64,000 nt of DNA from Halomonas sp. Bachu 37 (lineage in GTDB: Bacteria; Pseudomonadota; Gammaproteobacteria; Pseudomonadales; Halomonadaceae). Below are positions 35,329-49,404 of the stretch, piece after piece (position 1 is the stretch's first letter; every line of letters starts with the position of its first letter). The notes below the pieces were generated by a model that worked only from the letters and a program-made list of their open reading frames with translations, was not told the DNA's origin and searched no databases. The stretch spans positions 1,116,001 through 1,180,000 of the forward strand of contig NZ_CP137552.1 in assembly GCF_039691755.1 (NCBI RefSeq). Direction: 5' to 3'. The position numbers and the translations under genes were made by a program.

Positions 35329-38223
35329 ATGCCTTCTGATCAACGCCGCTTGGCCGAGTTGGCCGACCATGACGCTTTTATCAATCGCCATAACGGCCCG
35401 AGCAGCAACGATGTCGCCGTCATGCTCGATAGCCTTGGGATGGAAAGCCTGACGCATCTTATCGAGCGTACCATTCCGCAAGATATCCGCCTCAACCGGG
35501 AACTCGCCCTGGCAGAGCCACGGGGTGAAGCGGAAACCCTCGATTACCTGGCGCGTCTGGCAGCCCAGAACCGCGTGGTGAAAAATTATATCGGTCAAGG
35601 ATATTACGACACCCATGTGCCAGCCGTAATCCAGCGTAATGTTCTGGAAAACCCCGGTTGGTACACCGCCTATACTCCTTACCAGCCAGAAATCTCTCAG
35701 GGTCGCCTGGAGGGGTTACTCAACTTCCAGCAGGTCGTGATGGATCTAACCGGCATGGAGCTTGCCAACGCCTCTCTGCTGGACGAAGCGACCGCTGCTG
35801 CCGAAGCAATGGCGCTTTGCAAGCGAGCCAACAAGAAATCCCGCTCCAATGCCTTTTTTGTCGCGGACGACGTGTTTCCACAGACACTTGATGTAGTGCG
35901 CACACGCGCGGAGAATTTCGGCTTCACATTGATTGTCAAACCCGCCGATACTGTTGCCGAACACGATGTATTTGGCGCCTTGTTACAGTACCCCGGTAAC
36001 AGCGGGGAAATTCTGGACCTCGGCCCGGTTCTGAAAAGCGCCCGTGACAGTGGCATCATGACCTGTGTGGCAACCGATCTGCTCGCCCTGGTAATGCTTA
36101 AAGAGCCCGGTGCCTTGGGAGCGGATATCGCGATAGGCAGTTCCCAACGCTTCGGCGTCCCCATGGGTTTCGGCGGCCCTCACGCCGCTTTCTTCGCCAC
36201 GTCCGACAAGCTGAAACGCTCGATTCCAGGACGAATCATTGGTGTCTCGAAAGATAGTCGAGGCAAGGTTGCCCTGCGTATGGCCATGCAGACCCGTGAG
36301 CAACATATCCGTCGTGAAAAGGCCACCTCCAATATCTGTACCGCTCAGGCGCTACTTGCCAATATGGCGGGCTTCTACGCGACCTATCATGGCGCGGCAG
36401 GGCTGAAGAAAATAGCCGAACGCACCCACCGCCTCACCACAGTTCTGGCGGAAGGATTGAAGCAAAGCGGCATTCAACTCGTGCATGATACCTGGTTCGA
36501 TACCCTACGACTTACACAGGTGGATGCTCGCCAGATTCATGGCCGAGCCATGACCCATGATTTGAATCTGCGCTATTTCGATAACGGCGATGTGGGGCTG
36601 AGCCTGGACGAGACCACGACCTCACACGATCTCGCCACCCTGTTCGATGTTCTCGTTGGCGAAGAGCATGCACTGTCCGTAGCGGTCCTGGACGAAGCCA
36701 TCGCCCATAAGGGTGAGAGTGGAATTCCCACGAACTGCCAGCGGGAAAGCCTTTTTCTGCAACACCCCACTTTCCAGCGCTACCGCAGTGAAACCGAGAT
36801 GCTGCGTTACCTGAAACGCCTGGAGAACAAGGACTTGTCGCTGACTCATGCGATGATCCCGCTGGGCTCATGCACTATGAAGCTGAACGCCACCAGCGAA
36901 ATGATCCCAGTCTCGTGGCCGGCCTTTTCACGTATCCACCCCTTCGCTCCGCGTGACCAGGTGGCGGGATACCATCAAATGATTGAGGAATTGGCCGCTT
37001 TTCTTGTGGAAATCACCGGCTACGACCATATCTCCATGCAGCCCAATTCAGGTGCCCAGGGGGAATATGCAGGTTTGGTGGCAATACGTCGTTACCAGGC
37101 TGCACAAGGCGAGAGTCATCGAAATGTATGCTTGATACCCAGCTCCGCCCATGGCACCAATCCGGCATCTGCCGCCATGGTGCAAATGACAGTCGTCGTA
37201 GTCGAGTGCGATCATAATGGCAACATCGATCTGCAGGATCTACGTAACAAGGCCGAGCAGCATAGTCAGAATCTATCGGCCATCATGCTGACCTATCCTT
37301 CAACGCATGGAGTCTTTGAAGCTCATGTGCGCGAGGCCTGTGATATCGTCCACGCCAATGGTGGTCAGGTCTATATCGATGGGGCAAACATGAATGCTCA
37401 GGTTGGTTTAACCCGCCCCGGCGACTTTGGTGGCGATGTATCCCACCTGAACTTGCACAAAACTTTCTGTATCCCTCATGGTGGTGGCGGACCTGGCATG
37501 GGACCGATCGGGGTCAAGAAACATCTGCTTCCTTTCGTCTCCAACCATGTAGTGACCCCTATCGAAGGAGTCAGCGAAGACAGCGGCGCCGTTTCTGCCG
37601 CTGCCTTCGGCAGCGCCTCGATTCTTCCCATATCCTGGGCCTATATCAAGATGATGGGGGCAAGGGGGCTCCGCGAAGCAACACAGTTAGCCATTCTTAA
37701 TGCCAACTACATAGCCAAGCGGCTGGAGCCACACTACCCCGTATTATATAAAGGCAACAACGGTACAGTAGCGCATGAATGCATTATCGATATCAGACCG
37801 CTAAAATCCCGCTCGGGCATTAGTGAAGAAGATATTGCAAAACGATTGATGGACTATGGTTTCCATGCGCCTACCATGTCCTTTCCGGTTCCCGGCACCT
37901 TGATGATCGAGCCGACTGAATCCGAATCACTCTACGAAATCGATCGTTTCTGCGATGCCATGATCAGTATTCGGGAAGAAATCAGCGCCGTGGAAAATGG
38001 CCAGTGGAGTCTTGATGATAATCCATTAGTCAACGCTCCCCATACGCAAGCCGACCTTACCGATGTTGAGTGGTGCCATCCTTATACGCGAGAAGTTGCT
38101 GCTTTCCCTTCTGAAGCTACAAAAGAGGGAAAGTATTGGCCCGCTGTAAACCGCGTTGATAATGTCTTGGGCGACCGGCAACTAATTTGCTCTTGCCCCG
38201 GTATTGAAGAATATCGCAACTAA
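35329..38223 (+). CDS. gcvP: Glycine dehydrogenase (decarboxylating), P protein
   Basis: PLP enzyme that decarboxylates glycine and loads the aminomethyl group on GcvH. The 964-residue single-chain form has both homologous halves. The N-terminal part begins with [17 protein letters not shown], and the PLP-binding Lys711 is in [21 protein letters not shown]. The ATG at 35329 lacks a convincing Shine-Dalgarno sequence, but the upstream frame is short and the N-terminus matches relatives. It is likely co-transcribed with gcvH. The last 250 bases become noticeably more AT-rich, a trend that continues in the next two genes. Confidence 0.98.
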   Translation: MPSDQRRLAELADHDAFINRHNGPSSNDVAVMLDSLGMESLTHLIERTIPQDIRLNRELALAEPRGEAETLDYLARLAAQNRVVKNYIGQGYYDTHVPAVIQRNVLENPGWYTAYTPYQPEISQGRLEGLLNFQQVVMDLTGMELANASLLDEATAAAEAMALCKRANKKSRSNAFFVADDVFPQTLDVVRTRAENFGFTLIVKPADTVAEHDVFGALLQYPGNSGEILDLGPVLKSARDSGIMTCVATDLLALVMLKEPGALGADIAIGSSQRFGVPMGFGGPHAAFFATSDKLKRSIPGRIIGVSKDSRGKVALRMAMQTREQHIRREKATSNICTAQALLANMAGFYATYHGAAGLKKIAERTHRLTTVLAEGLKQSGIQLVHDTWFDTLRLTQVDARQIHGRAMTHDLNLRYFDNGDVGLSLDETTTSHDLATLFDVLVGEEHALSVAVLDEAIAHKGESGIPTNCQRESLFLQHPTFQRYRSETEMLRYLKRLENKDLSLTHAMIPLGSCTMKLNATSEMIPVSWPAFSRIHPFAPRDQVAGYHQMIEELAAFLVEITGYDHISMQPNSGAQGEYAGLVAIRRYQAAQGESHRNVCLIPSSAHGTNPASAAMVQMTVVVVECDHNGNIDLQDLRNKAEQHSQNLSAIMLTYPSTHGVFEAHVREACDIVHANGGQVYIDGANMNAQVGLTRPGDFGGDVSHLNLHKTFCIPHGGGGPGMGPIGVKKHLLPFVSNHVVTPIEGVSEDSGAVSAAAFGSASILPISWAYIKMMGARGLREATQLAILNANYIAKRLEPHYPVLYKGNNGTVAHECIIDIRPLKSRSGISEEDIAKRLMDYGFHAPTMSFPVPGTLMIEPTESESLYEIDRFCDAMISIREEISAVENGQWSLDDNPLVNAPHTQADLTDVEWCHPYTREVAAFPSEATKEGKYWPAVNRVDNVLGDRQLICSCPGIEEYRN

Positions 38224-38231
38224 GCCCTGCT

Positions 38232-38261
38232 CCCGTTCATACTGTTACAGGTATGGACGGG
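38232..38261. terminator. Hairpin between convergent gcvP and the LysR gene
   Basis: An approximately 10-bp stem (CCCGTTCATA pairing with TATGGACGGG, one G-U pair) begins 9 nt after the gcvP stop and overlaps the last codons of the LysR gene. A short GGTCTTTCC follows on the plus strand. It is a candidate terminator for gcvHP. Confidence 0.45.
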
Positions 38262-39145
38262 GGTCTTTCCTGGGTTCGCTGGTTGCGAAAACCTGACAAC
38301 AGCTTTTCGTAGCGTTTAGGCAAGGTGGCTCCATCTCTTTGCAACAAATAAAGCACTTCATCAACAGACGATGTCAGTTTTAGCTCCTTGACTTGTCTTT
38401 GCCATGGGGATGTTTCCAACACTAGACGTGATACCACGGTAAAACCTAATCCTCGAGCCACGGCGTCTAACACCATGCTCACTTGATTAGTGAACCCTTG
38501 ATGGCGGAAATAACTCATCGAACGAAATTCTTCTGGGTAATTTATCTTTAAAAGAGTCGTTGCGTGATTGATTCCATCATAGTAATTGATAAACCCCAAT
38601 CCCATCAATTCACTTAATGTGCTTCCTGTGAAATCTGCAGGCACTACTAGACAAAGTGGCTCATGATGCCAAACACTGCATTTTAATTCAGGATGTTTGA
38701 TCGCCTCTGTCACGATGCCCACATCATAACGGCCATTCAGCAAATCATTGGCTATTTCATGATTAAATGCAAAGCTATAATTTACCGTTAGATTAGGCTG
38801 CATCTGCTGTTGCCCTAGTATGTAGGGATAGAACATTATCCCTACACTACCCGGCGAGGCAATCCTGCACTCACCACTATCAAGAGAATCATCATCGAGA
38901 CCATGGCGAAACTGCTCATGTTCGGCAAATAGTTTCAAGGCATAATCATAGGCTCGACGCCCCGCATCAGTCAGGGTAAAGCTTCGTCCTTGTCGTTGTA
39001 ATAGCGATTTCCCAAGATAAACCTCTAGCTTACGTATATGCTGGCTGACCCCCGGCTGTGTCATGTCCAGCCGTCGAGCGGTGCGGGTAAAACTCCCTGT
39101 CTCTACCAGGGTAATATACGTGCGAAAATACTGAGCATTAAACAT
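38237..39145 (-). CDS. LysR-family transcriptional regulator
   Basis: LysR protein of 302 residues with an N-terminal helix-turn-helix (FRTYITLVETGSFTRTARRL, then LDMTQPGVSQHIRKLE) and a C-terminal effector domain. It is convergent with gcvP, so it is not in the position of a classical divergent regulator. It might control itself, ppnN (divergent, 219 nt away) or a distant target. The coding sequence is visibly AT-richer than gcvP and gcvT, with frequent A/T-ending codons, which may mean later acquisition. It differs in sequence from the LysR at 26037. Confidence 0.88.
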   Translation of the reverse strand: MFNAQYFRTYITLVETGSFTRTARRLDMTQPGVSQHIRKLEVYLGKSLLQRQGRSFTLTDAGRRAYDYALKLFAEHEQFRHGLDDDSLDSGECRIASPGSVGIMFYPYILGQQQMQPNLTVNYSFAFNHEIANDLLNGRYDVGIVTEAIKHPELKCSVWHHEPLCLVVPADFTGSTLSELMGLGFINYYDGINHATTLLKINYPEEFRSMSYFRHQGFTNQVSMVLDAVARGLGFTVVSRLVLETSPWQRQVKELKLTSSVDEVLYLLQRDGATLPKRYEKLLSGFRNQRTQERPPSIPVTV

Positions 39146-39364
39146 AGACTATGACCGACCCGAGACCAAAAAACTCTCACTAGTCTAGCAGCTCGCCTTT
39201 CGCAACACAGCGCTGCACCTTCCTGTTTGGGCATGGTAACATTGGAAAAATCATCAACCTGTCACTTAGCTAATCATAATTAGCCATAACTACGGAAGCA
39301 CCCGCCCTCGGCCTGTCGCTTCTGTTACTTGAGTCCATCATCTCTATCCTTTACTTGGGTCCTC

Positions 39365-40753
39365 ATGAAAAAATCACATATCTTGTCACGGTCTCCCACT
39401 ATCTCTAGCACAATATCACCAGAAGGTAGCCTGGAAGTCCTTTCCCAGCATGAAGTCAATCGATTGCATCGCACTTCCCAAAGCGGGCTACATGACCTAT
39501 TGCGGCGCTGCGCCCTGGCAGTATTGAATTGTGGAAATCCCACTGATGACAGTGTTGCGCTCTTGGAGGCTTACAAAGATTTTGATATAGAAGTTCTGCA
39601 ACAGGACAGAGGAATACGGCTAAAACTAACTAACGCACCGGCAGAGGCTTTTGTCGATGGCCGAATGATCCGAGGCATCCGGGAACACCTTTCGGCCGTC
39701 ATTCGCGACATTGTCTACGTATATAACGAGATACAAACTCATAAACGCTTTGACTTGGAGACAGGAGAAGGCACGACCAACGCTGTATTTCATATCTTGC
39801 GCAAAGCAGGTGCCTTGAAGCCGGGCCGCGATCCCAACCTGATTGTGTGCTGGGGCGGGCACTCGATTTCACGCGAAGAGTATGAATATACCAAGGACGT
39901 CGGTTATCATCTGGGACTTAGAGATTTGGATATCTGCACTGGTTGCGGCCCAGGAGCAATGAAAGGCCCAATGAAAGGTGCAAATGTTGCACATGCGAAA
40001 CAACGCCGAAGTGACGGCCGATATTTGGGTATTTCAGAACCAGGCATTATTGCTGCTGAAGCTCCAAATCCTATCGTAAATGAACTGGTAGTAATGCCTG
40101 ATATTGAAAAACGCCTTGAAGCTTTTATACGAGTAGGTCATGGCATCATTGTGTTTCCCGGAGGGGTGGGCACGGCCGAAGAGATTCTCTACCTGTTAGG
40201 TATTTTACTTCACCCTGACAATACGGAAATGAAACTTCCCGTCATTTTTACTGGACCATCGAGCAGTGCGGATTATTTCAACAGAATCGATGAATTTTTA
40301 GTTTATGCTTTGGGGGAAAAAGTTAGAAATTATTATAAGATAATTATTGGCGATCCGGCTCGAGTAGCAAGATCATTAAGAGAAGAAGTCGATAGTGTTA
40401 TGGAATATCGACGGCATCATCAAGATGCCTTTTATTTCAATTGGCGGTTAACCATAGCGCGAGACTTCCAGGCTCCTTTTGAGCCTACGCATCAGTCCAT
40501 GGAAGCCTTGGCTCTGCACCGCAATCAACCGATACACGAGCTTGCCGCTAACTTACGTAGAGCTTTTTCGGGTATCGTAGCGGGTAATGTCAAGGAAAAA
40601 GGGATTCGAGCAATTGAAACATATGGTCCCTTTCGTTTAACAGCAGAGTCAGAGTTAATGCAACAATTGGATACTTTATTAAGTTCTTTCGTTCAACAAG
40701 GGCGAATGAAGCTAAATGATCAAGAGTATATTCCTTGCTATGTGTTGCAATAA
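39365..40753 (+). CDS. ppnN: Nucleotide 5'-monophosphate nucleosidase PpnN (YgdH, LOG family)
   Basis: Splits purine and pyrimidine 5'-monophosphates to base plus ribose 5-phosphate; the E. coli enzyme is stimulated by (p)ppGpp. The 462-residue protein matches E. coli YgdH along its length, for example LSQHEVNRLHRTSQSGLHDL, the LOG-family core GCGPGAMKGPMKG, and FPGGVGTAEEILYLLG. The ATG at 39365 is preferred. It leaves a slightly longer N-terminus than E. coli, where the protein begins near ISPEGS. The gene has marked AT-rich stretches (for example 40300-40420). It converges on the rRNA operon with a shared terminator. Confidence 0.95.
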   Translation: MKKSHILSRSPTISSTISPEGSLEVLSQHEVNRLHRTSQSGLHDLLRRCALAVLNCGNPTDDSVALLEAYKDFDIEVLQQDRGIRLKLTNAPAEAFVDGRMIRGIREHLSAVIRDIVYVYNEIQTHKRFDLETGEGTTNAVFHILRKAGALKPGRDPNLIVCWGGHSISREEYEYTKDVGYHLGLRDLDICTGCGPGAMKGPMKGANVAHAKQRRSDGRYLGISEPGIIAAEAPNPIVNELVVMPDIEKRLEAFIRVGHGIIVFPGGVGTAEEILYLLGILLHPDNTEMKLPVIFTGPSSSADYFNRIDEFLVYALGEKVRNYYKIIIGDPARVARSLREEVDSVMEYRRHHQDAFYFNWRLTIARDFQAPFEPTHQSMEALALHRNQPIHELAANLRRAFSGIVAGNVKEKGIRAIETYGPFRLTAESELMQQLDTLLSSFVQQGRMKLNDQEYIPCYVLQ

Positions 40754-40886
40754 AACTGCATCAATAAAAATTCAACCGGTTATTTGATTCTGTCAAATCC
40801 CGTTCGGCTTACCTGCGGCGATTCCCAAACCCCGACTTTCTGGGAAATCGGGGTCGGGAGCTATTTGACAATAAGGTAGCCACAAC

Positions 40887-40918
40887 AAACCCCCAGCCTC
40901 TTTCGAAGCTGGGGGTTT
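40887..40918. terminator. Bidirectional terminator of the rRNA operon and ppnN
   Basis: A perfect 11-bp stem (AAACCCCCAGC at 40887-40897, complement at 40908-40918) with a 10-nt loop lies 12 nt beyond the 3' end of 5S rRNA. T-rich flanks exist on both strands (GGGTTTTC on plus, GGGTTTGTTG on minus). A second, weaker stem (CCCCGA/TCGGGG) is at 40830-40853. Confidence 0.8.
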
Positions 40919-40929
40919 TCTGGATAGGT

Positions 40930-41046
40930 GCCTGACGATGACCTACTCTCGCATGGGGAAGCCCCACACTACCATCGGCGCTAAGCGGTTTCACTGCTGA
41001 GTTCGGCAAGGGATCAGGTGGTTCCCACTCGCTATGGTCGTCAGGC
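40930..41046 (-). rRNA. rrf: 5S ribosomal RNA
   Basis: The minus strand matches bacterial 5S rRNA: GCCTGACGACC at the 5' end pairs with the 3' end GTCATCGTCAGGC, and internal signatures TGCCGAACTCAG and GCGCCGATGGTAGTG are present. Ends are estimated to within a few bases. It is the last gene of the rRNA operon; I see only one 5S copy. Confidence 0.95.
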
Positions 41047-41218
41047 GTAACGGGTAATGCATATCATGCTGTGTCGTCCTGGTGTGTTGCCATTGACGTG
41101 TTTTGTGAGCGTCTCTGTCACTTCAAGCAAGCGTGTCGCTTACTCGTTGCGTATCCGGTTCTCTGCGTGTGTTCACACGCGATCGTTATCATTTTGAGCA
41201 GACCCCTTGGGTGTTATA

Positions 41219-44108
<2,890 letters not shown>

Positions 44109-44228
44109 CTATAACCCGAAGGAGTCTGAATCTCGCAATGATAACGATTGCCGGATACGCTTGAGACGTATCACAAAACAATTTACGTATAAACGTCTTA
44201 AAAAGACGTTTATGTCAGCATGATATAC

Positions 44229-44242
44229 ATTGTTAAAGAGCG
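44229..44242 (-). promoter_or_regulatory. boxA antitermination element in the 16S-23S spacer
   Basis: The minus strand reads CGCTCTTTAACAAT, matching the rRNA boxA consensus (TGCTCTTTAACAA) bound by NusB-NusE. It lies between tRNA-Ala and 23S, the standard second boxA position. Confidence 0.75.
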
Positions 44243-44325
44243 ACTGTTCGATGAACAGTGATAAGGCGACGCATGGCTCCGCATGACGTCTTATCAATGA
44301 TCACAAAACATAAGCAAACGATTAA

Positions 44326-44401
44326 TGGTGGAGCCAAGCGGGATCGAACCGCTGACCTCCTGCGTGCAAGGCAGGCGCTCTCCCAGCTGAGCTATGGCCC
44401 C
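44326..44401 (-). tRNA. tRNA-Ala (TGC) in the rRNA spacer
   Basis: A 76-nt cloverleaf with acceptor GGGGCCA/TGGCTCC, anticodon loop CTTGCAC giving TGC, T-arm GGTTCGATCC and encoded CCA. It is second in the 16S-23S spacer after tRNA-Ile, the common gammaproteobacterial Ile-Ala order. Confidence 0.98.
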
Positions 44402-44512
44402 ATTGTTTTAGCAACACCGACCTCTTGTCATCAATTGCTGTGAGATATGGCAAAATGCAACGACGTATAGCCTGCTACACGAGGAACATTTTAACGCAGT
44501 ATCACAGGAATT

Positions 44513-44589
<77 letters not shown>

Positions 44590-44625
44590 AAGAGGGGATC
44601 GTGCTTCTATCGTTTGCTCTATCAC

Positions 44626-44653
44626 TTGATCAGGTAATTCATTGTGAGCGCTT
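44626..44653 (-). other. 16S processing stem, 3' strand (partner 46346-46372)
   Basis: A perfect 17-bp match (TTGATCAGGTAATTCAT on plus at 44626-44642) to the complement at 46356-46372, extended by about 10 bp with one mismatch and one bulge. The two arms flank the 16S gene and would form the RNase III stem of pre-16S RNA. Confidence 0.75.
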
Positions 44654-44675
44654 ACCGCGAGGATGACGCATCGTT

Positions 44676-46208
<1,533 letters not shown>

Positions 46209-46371
46209 CAATCATTGCGGTTCTTGCTTGCCCGAAGGCAAAAGCGAACCAATCTTGGCTCAAGGGTCAAACGAATTCATTCTTAGGCCGAAGCCTTTGA
46301 CGAGTCGCTTGCCTTGATAATAGGTGATTTGTCACCCTCATCGACAAGCGCCCACATGAATTACCTGATCA

Positions 46372-46386
46372 AATTATTAAAGAGCG
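46372..46386 (-). promoter_or_regulatory. boxA antitermination element in the 16S leader
   Basis: The minus strand reads CGCTCTTTAATAATT, close to the boxA consensus. It lies between the rRNA promoter and the 16S processing stem, and would recruit NusB-NusE for antitermination. Confidence 0.7.
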
Positions 46387-46426
46387 CCTCAGACCGCTTT
46401 ATTACTGTGCCCGTCGAGGTGGGCAT

Positions 46427-46454
46427 ATAATACAAGCTTCCATTTTTTCGTCAA
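46427..46454 (-). promoter_or_regulatory. rRNA operon promoter
   Basis: The minus strand reads TTGACG (46449-46454), a 16-nt spacer, then TATTAT (46427-46432), followed by a GC-rich discriminator (GCCCACCTCG) typical of stringently controlled rRNA promoters. It lies about 220 nt upstream of 16S and 30 nt from the end of msrQ, and no second tandem promoter was evident. Confidence 0.8.
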
Positions 46455-46484
46455 CCCTAATGCTGCATTTAGTTGCGATATCGC

Positions 46485-47087
46485 TTATTGGCGGTGGATC
46501 ATGCCATCCAGGATTCGAAACGAGGCCAACCCTGCGAATACCAGAGCAAACGTTCCGGGAAGTAGATAATCGGCCCGGGTCAGTATCCAGAAGTGCGTAA
46601 CGCCTAGCGCGGCCGACACATAGACAAGGCGATGCAGCCAATGCCAGGCACTCCAGCCCAAGACAGCAGGCGCTCTGCTAAATGACGTCAATGCCAAGGG
46701 AATCAGAAGCAATAGAGCACCCGCTCCATAGCGTACATATTCAAGCTCGAGCATTTCCTGGTAGATCCAAGGCCAGTCCCAGTATTGGTCGAGCCCCATC
46801 CAAGACAGCATATGCATCACTAACCAGAAAAATGCCCATAAGCCCATCTGGCGGCGAGCGATCATGAAGCCGACCCATCGGGACAAACGAAAAGCGGGAC
46901 TGAAGGCAATGGTAGCTAACAATAGCGTCAGGCCTGTCAGGCCAGTGAAGTGCACCACATATTCTGGTGGATTGGCCCCCATGTCACCGAAGAGCCACTT
47001 CACAAGCAGGATAATAGCAGGTCCTAATCCGCACCCCAGTACTACTAAACGAAAAAGAAGAACATTTTGATTCTTGCCCGAGGCCAT
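46485..47087 (-). CDS. msrQ: Heme-binding membrane subunit of the periplasmic methionine sulfoxide reductase
   Basis: Inner-membrane b-type cytochrome (YedZ family) that passes electrons from the quinone pool or flavin reductase to MsrP. The 200-residue protein has about six hydrophobic segments and conserved histidines in YVVHFTGLTGL, LVMHMLSW and WLHRLVYV. The ATG at 47087 lies 6 nt after GGGAG and is preferred over the TTG four codons upstream. It follows msrP by 27 nt and forms the usual msrPQ pair. Its 3' end borders the rRNA promoter. Confidence 0.93.
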   Translation of the reverse strand: MASGKNQNVLLFRLVVLGCGLGPAIILLVKWLFGDMGANPPEYVVHFTGLTGLTLLLATIAFSPAFRLSRWVGFMIARRQMGLWAFFWLVMHMLSWMGLDQYWDWPWIYQEMLELEYVRYGAGALLLLIPLALTSFSRAPAVLGWSAWHWLHRLVYVSAALGVTHFWILTRADYLLPGTFALVFAGLASFRILDGMIHRQ

Positions 47088-47114
47088 CCAATCTCCCAAA
47101 CAGTGAAAACTCGA

Positions 47115-48083
47115 TTAATAAAAACGACGTAAATCCATATCAGAATAGAGAGATGCTACTTCATCGGCATAACCATTGAACATCAGCGTTTCACGACGTC
47201 CACGCTCGCCTATCCGCCGCTCTCTAGCCTGGGACCAACGGGGATGTTCCACATTCGGGTTCACATTGGCATAGAAACCATACTCCTCGGGGTTACGCTC
47301 CTCCCATGAAGTGACCGGTTTGTCTTCCACCACTTTGATAGACACCACGGATTTAATGCTTTTAAAGCCATATTTCCACGGAACCACCAGTCGAATCGGC
47401 GCACCATTCTGGTTAGGCATTGGCTCCCCATATAGACCCACCGCCAAAAAAGCCAGTGGATGCATAGCTTCATCGATGCGTAGCGCTTCTCGATAGGGCC
47501 ATTCGATTATGGAGCGACGCTGACCTCGAAGCCGTTCGGGGTCGTAAACAGCTTCGAATACAACATACTTAGAACGAGATGTAAGTCCATGTTGCTTGAG
47601 CAAATCCACCAGTGGAAATCCCACCCATGGAATCACCATCGACCATGCCTCGACACAGCGCAATCGATAAATTCTTTCTTCAAACTTCTGTTTTTTAAGA
47701 ATATCTTCGAGCTTATATATTCCGGTTTTTTCTAGCTCACCTTCCAAACTAAGCGACCAAGGATCCGTCTCCAGCCGGTGAGCGTATAATTCAGGATCAC
47801 GCTTACCGGTACCGAACTCATAAAAATTATTATAAGAGGTAATATCAGAGACAGAAGTCAACTCCTCATCCCCCGCCCAGTCATGGCTAGGAAGCTTTCC
47901 GTCGAGTCTATTCTCCAGCACCTCTTGCCAAGCAAAACCTTTAGAAGGCAGCAACAGGCCAGGGGCTAGTGTGGCTGCCGCTCCAAGCGAGAGACTTCCA
48001 CGCAAAAATTTGCGCCGGCTTTCAAAAAGAGCCTTCGGCGTGACTTCGCTCTCGGGAATTGTGGGGTAGCGATAACGCGGCAT
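47115..48083 (-). CDS. msrP: Periplasmic methionine sulfoxide reductase catalytic subunit (molybdoenzyme)
   Basis: Molybdenum-cofactor enzyme (YedY family) that reduces methionine sulfoxide in exported proteins, repairing damage by hypochlorous acid and similar oxidants. The N-terminus has a twin-arginine signal (SRRKFLRGS, Arg23-Arg24), consistent with Tat export of the folded cofactor-bound protein. The cofactor-ligand Cys is in [13 protein letters not shown]. Total length is 322 residues. The ATG at 48083 follows GGGAGG. It precedes msrQ in one operon. The local base composition is somewhat more AT-rich than the window average. Confidence 0.95.
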   Translation of the reverse strand: MPRYRYPTIPESEVTPKALFESRRKFLRGSLSLGAAATLAPGLLLPSKGFAWQEVLENRLDGKLPSHDWAGDEELTSVSDITSYNNFYEFGTGKRDPELYAHRLETDPWSLSLEGELEKTGIYKLEDILKKQKFEERIYRLRCVEAWSMVIPWVGFPLVDLLKQHGLTSRSKYVVFEAVYDPERLRGQRRSIIEWPYREALRIDEAMHPLAFLAVGLYGEPMPNQNGAPIRLVVPWKYGFKSIKSVVSIKVVEDKPVTSWEERNPEEYGFYANVNPNVEHPRWSQARERRIGERGRRETLMFNGYADEVASLYSDMDLRRFY

Positions 48084-48344
48084 AACGGCCTCCCTTTAAA
48101 CCAGCAATGAAGCAACAAACAGAAAAATAGCGCTAAGCTCGTATTTTTGCATCTTTGTAAAGGATGACGGCTGAATTTTCACTCCATGGCTTATTAAAAG
48201 GGCGAAACACGTGGAAAGGTTGACCTAGAGCAAGAGCAATGCTTATCCGACTAATTCGCTGGGTTGAATCTACCTACAGCCAAAGACTAACTTTATACCG
48301 CTAGCGCTCGATTATTAGGATGCATCCATCAAGGGAGAACCATA

Positions 48345-49349
48345 ATGAAACATCATTCTCGTCCTGCAGCATTACGGCTGTTACCCGCGCTGGTAGCGGG
48401 AGCTACCATGGCGGTATCTGCTGCCGCCATCGCCGACGACGGCCTAGGGGACTACCGTGATCGCTTTGAGGCTCTACCTCACCTCCCCCCTTTGCCGGCA
48501 GACAACAGTCTGACAGAAGAAAAGATCGAGCTGGGGAACATGTTGTTTTTCGAACCCCGCATCTCGGCCAGCGGTGTCATCAGCTGTGCAACATGCCACA
48601 ACCCCGCGTTAGGTTGGTCCGATCGCATCCCGCGCGCAGTTGGACACGACGGCCAGGTCGGTGAGCGCAACACGCCTACCGTTCTCAACTCAGGTTTCCT
48701 TGAAGCTCAATTCTGGGATGGACGCGAACCAGATCTGGAAGGACAGGCGCTGGGCCCAATCGAAGCTAGCGTGGAAATGGCCATGGATCTCGATATGGCC
48801 TTGGAGCGCTTGCAAGAGTTCGATCTGTATCAACGTCACTTCAAGGAGGCATTCCCGGACGAAGAGTCGCCCATCAATCGTGACAATCTCGCAAAGTCCC
48901 TGGCTTCGTTCCAGCGTACGCTAACCACTCCCAATTCTCCGTTCGATCGTTACCTGCGCGGTGATCTTGACGCGCTGAACGAACAGGAAAAAGAAGGCAT
49001 GCAAGCGTTCGTGGATAACGGCTGTATCGCCTGCCACCGTGGCCCGGCACTGACTGATAGCCAGTTCCATGCCATCCAGGTACCAGGCTCTACCGATCTT
49101 GGACGTTACGTCGTTACTGAAGAAGAGAGTGACAAGTATCGCTTCCGCACACCGACCCTGCGTAACGTGGCAGTAACTTACCCCTACATGAATAACGGCG
49201 CGACCGAAACACTGGAAGAGGCCGTCGCCATCATGGGCGAGGAAATGTTAGGCCGTGAACTTGAGGAACAGACTATTGCCGATATCACCGCCTTCCTACA
49301 TACGCTGACTGGGGAAATGCCGAACTTCGAAGTACCCGCACTTCCGTAA
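48345..49349 (+). CDS. Di-heme cytochrome c peroxidase
   Basis: Periplasmic peroxidase that reduces H2O2 with electrons from cytochrome c. The 334-residue protein has a Sec signal peptide (about residues 1-30, ending SAAAIA), two covalent heme sites CATCH (81-85) and CIACH (227-231), and the YPYMNNGATETL segment with a Met, as in CcpA/MauG relatives. The ATG at 48345 follows GGGAG. It is divergent from msrPQ, so both oxidative-stress functions share a 261-nt regulatory gap. It is followed by a strong hairpin. MauG-like activity cannot be excluded. Confidence 0.92.
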   Translation: MKHHSRPAALRLLPALVAGATMAVSAAAIADDGLGDYRDRFEALPHLPPLPADNSLTEEKIELGNMLFFEPRISASGVISCATCHNPALGWSDRIPRAVGHDGQVGERNTPTVLNSGFLEAQFWDGREPDLEGQALGPIEASVEMAMDLDMALERLQEFDLYQRHFKEAFPDEESPINRDNLAKSLASFQRTLTTPNSPFDRYLRGDLDALNEQEKEGMQAFVDNGCIACHRGPALTDSQFHAIQVPGSTDLGRYVVTEEESDKYRFRTPTLRNVAVTYPYMNNGATETLEEAVAIMGEEMLGRELEEQTIADITAFLHTLTGEMPNFEVPALP

Positions 49350-49375
49350 GCAACAAAGCTATACGGGCTCAATTC

Positions 49376-49400
49376 AATCCTCCGGCGCTGCCGGAGGATT
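49376..49400. terminator. Perfect hairpin between the peroxidase and deaminase genes
   Basis: An 11-bp perfect stem (AATCCTCCGGC at 49376-49386, complement at 49390-49400) with a 3-nt loop lies between the convergent genes. T-runs are weak on both sides, but the position and symmetry suggest a bidirectional terminator. Confidence 0.6.
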
Positions 49401-49404
49401 CCAT

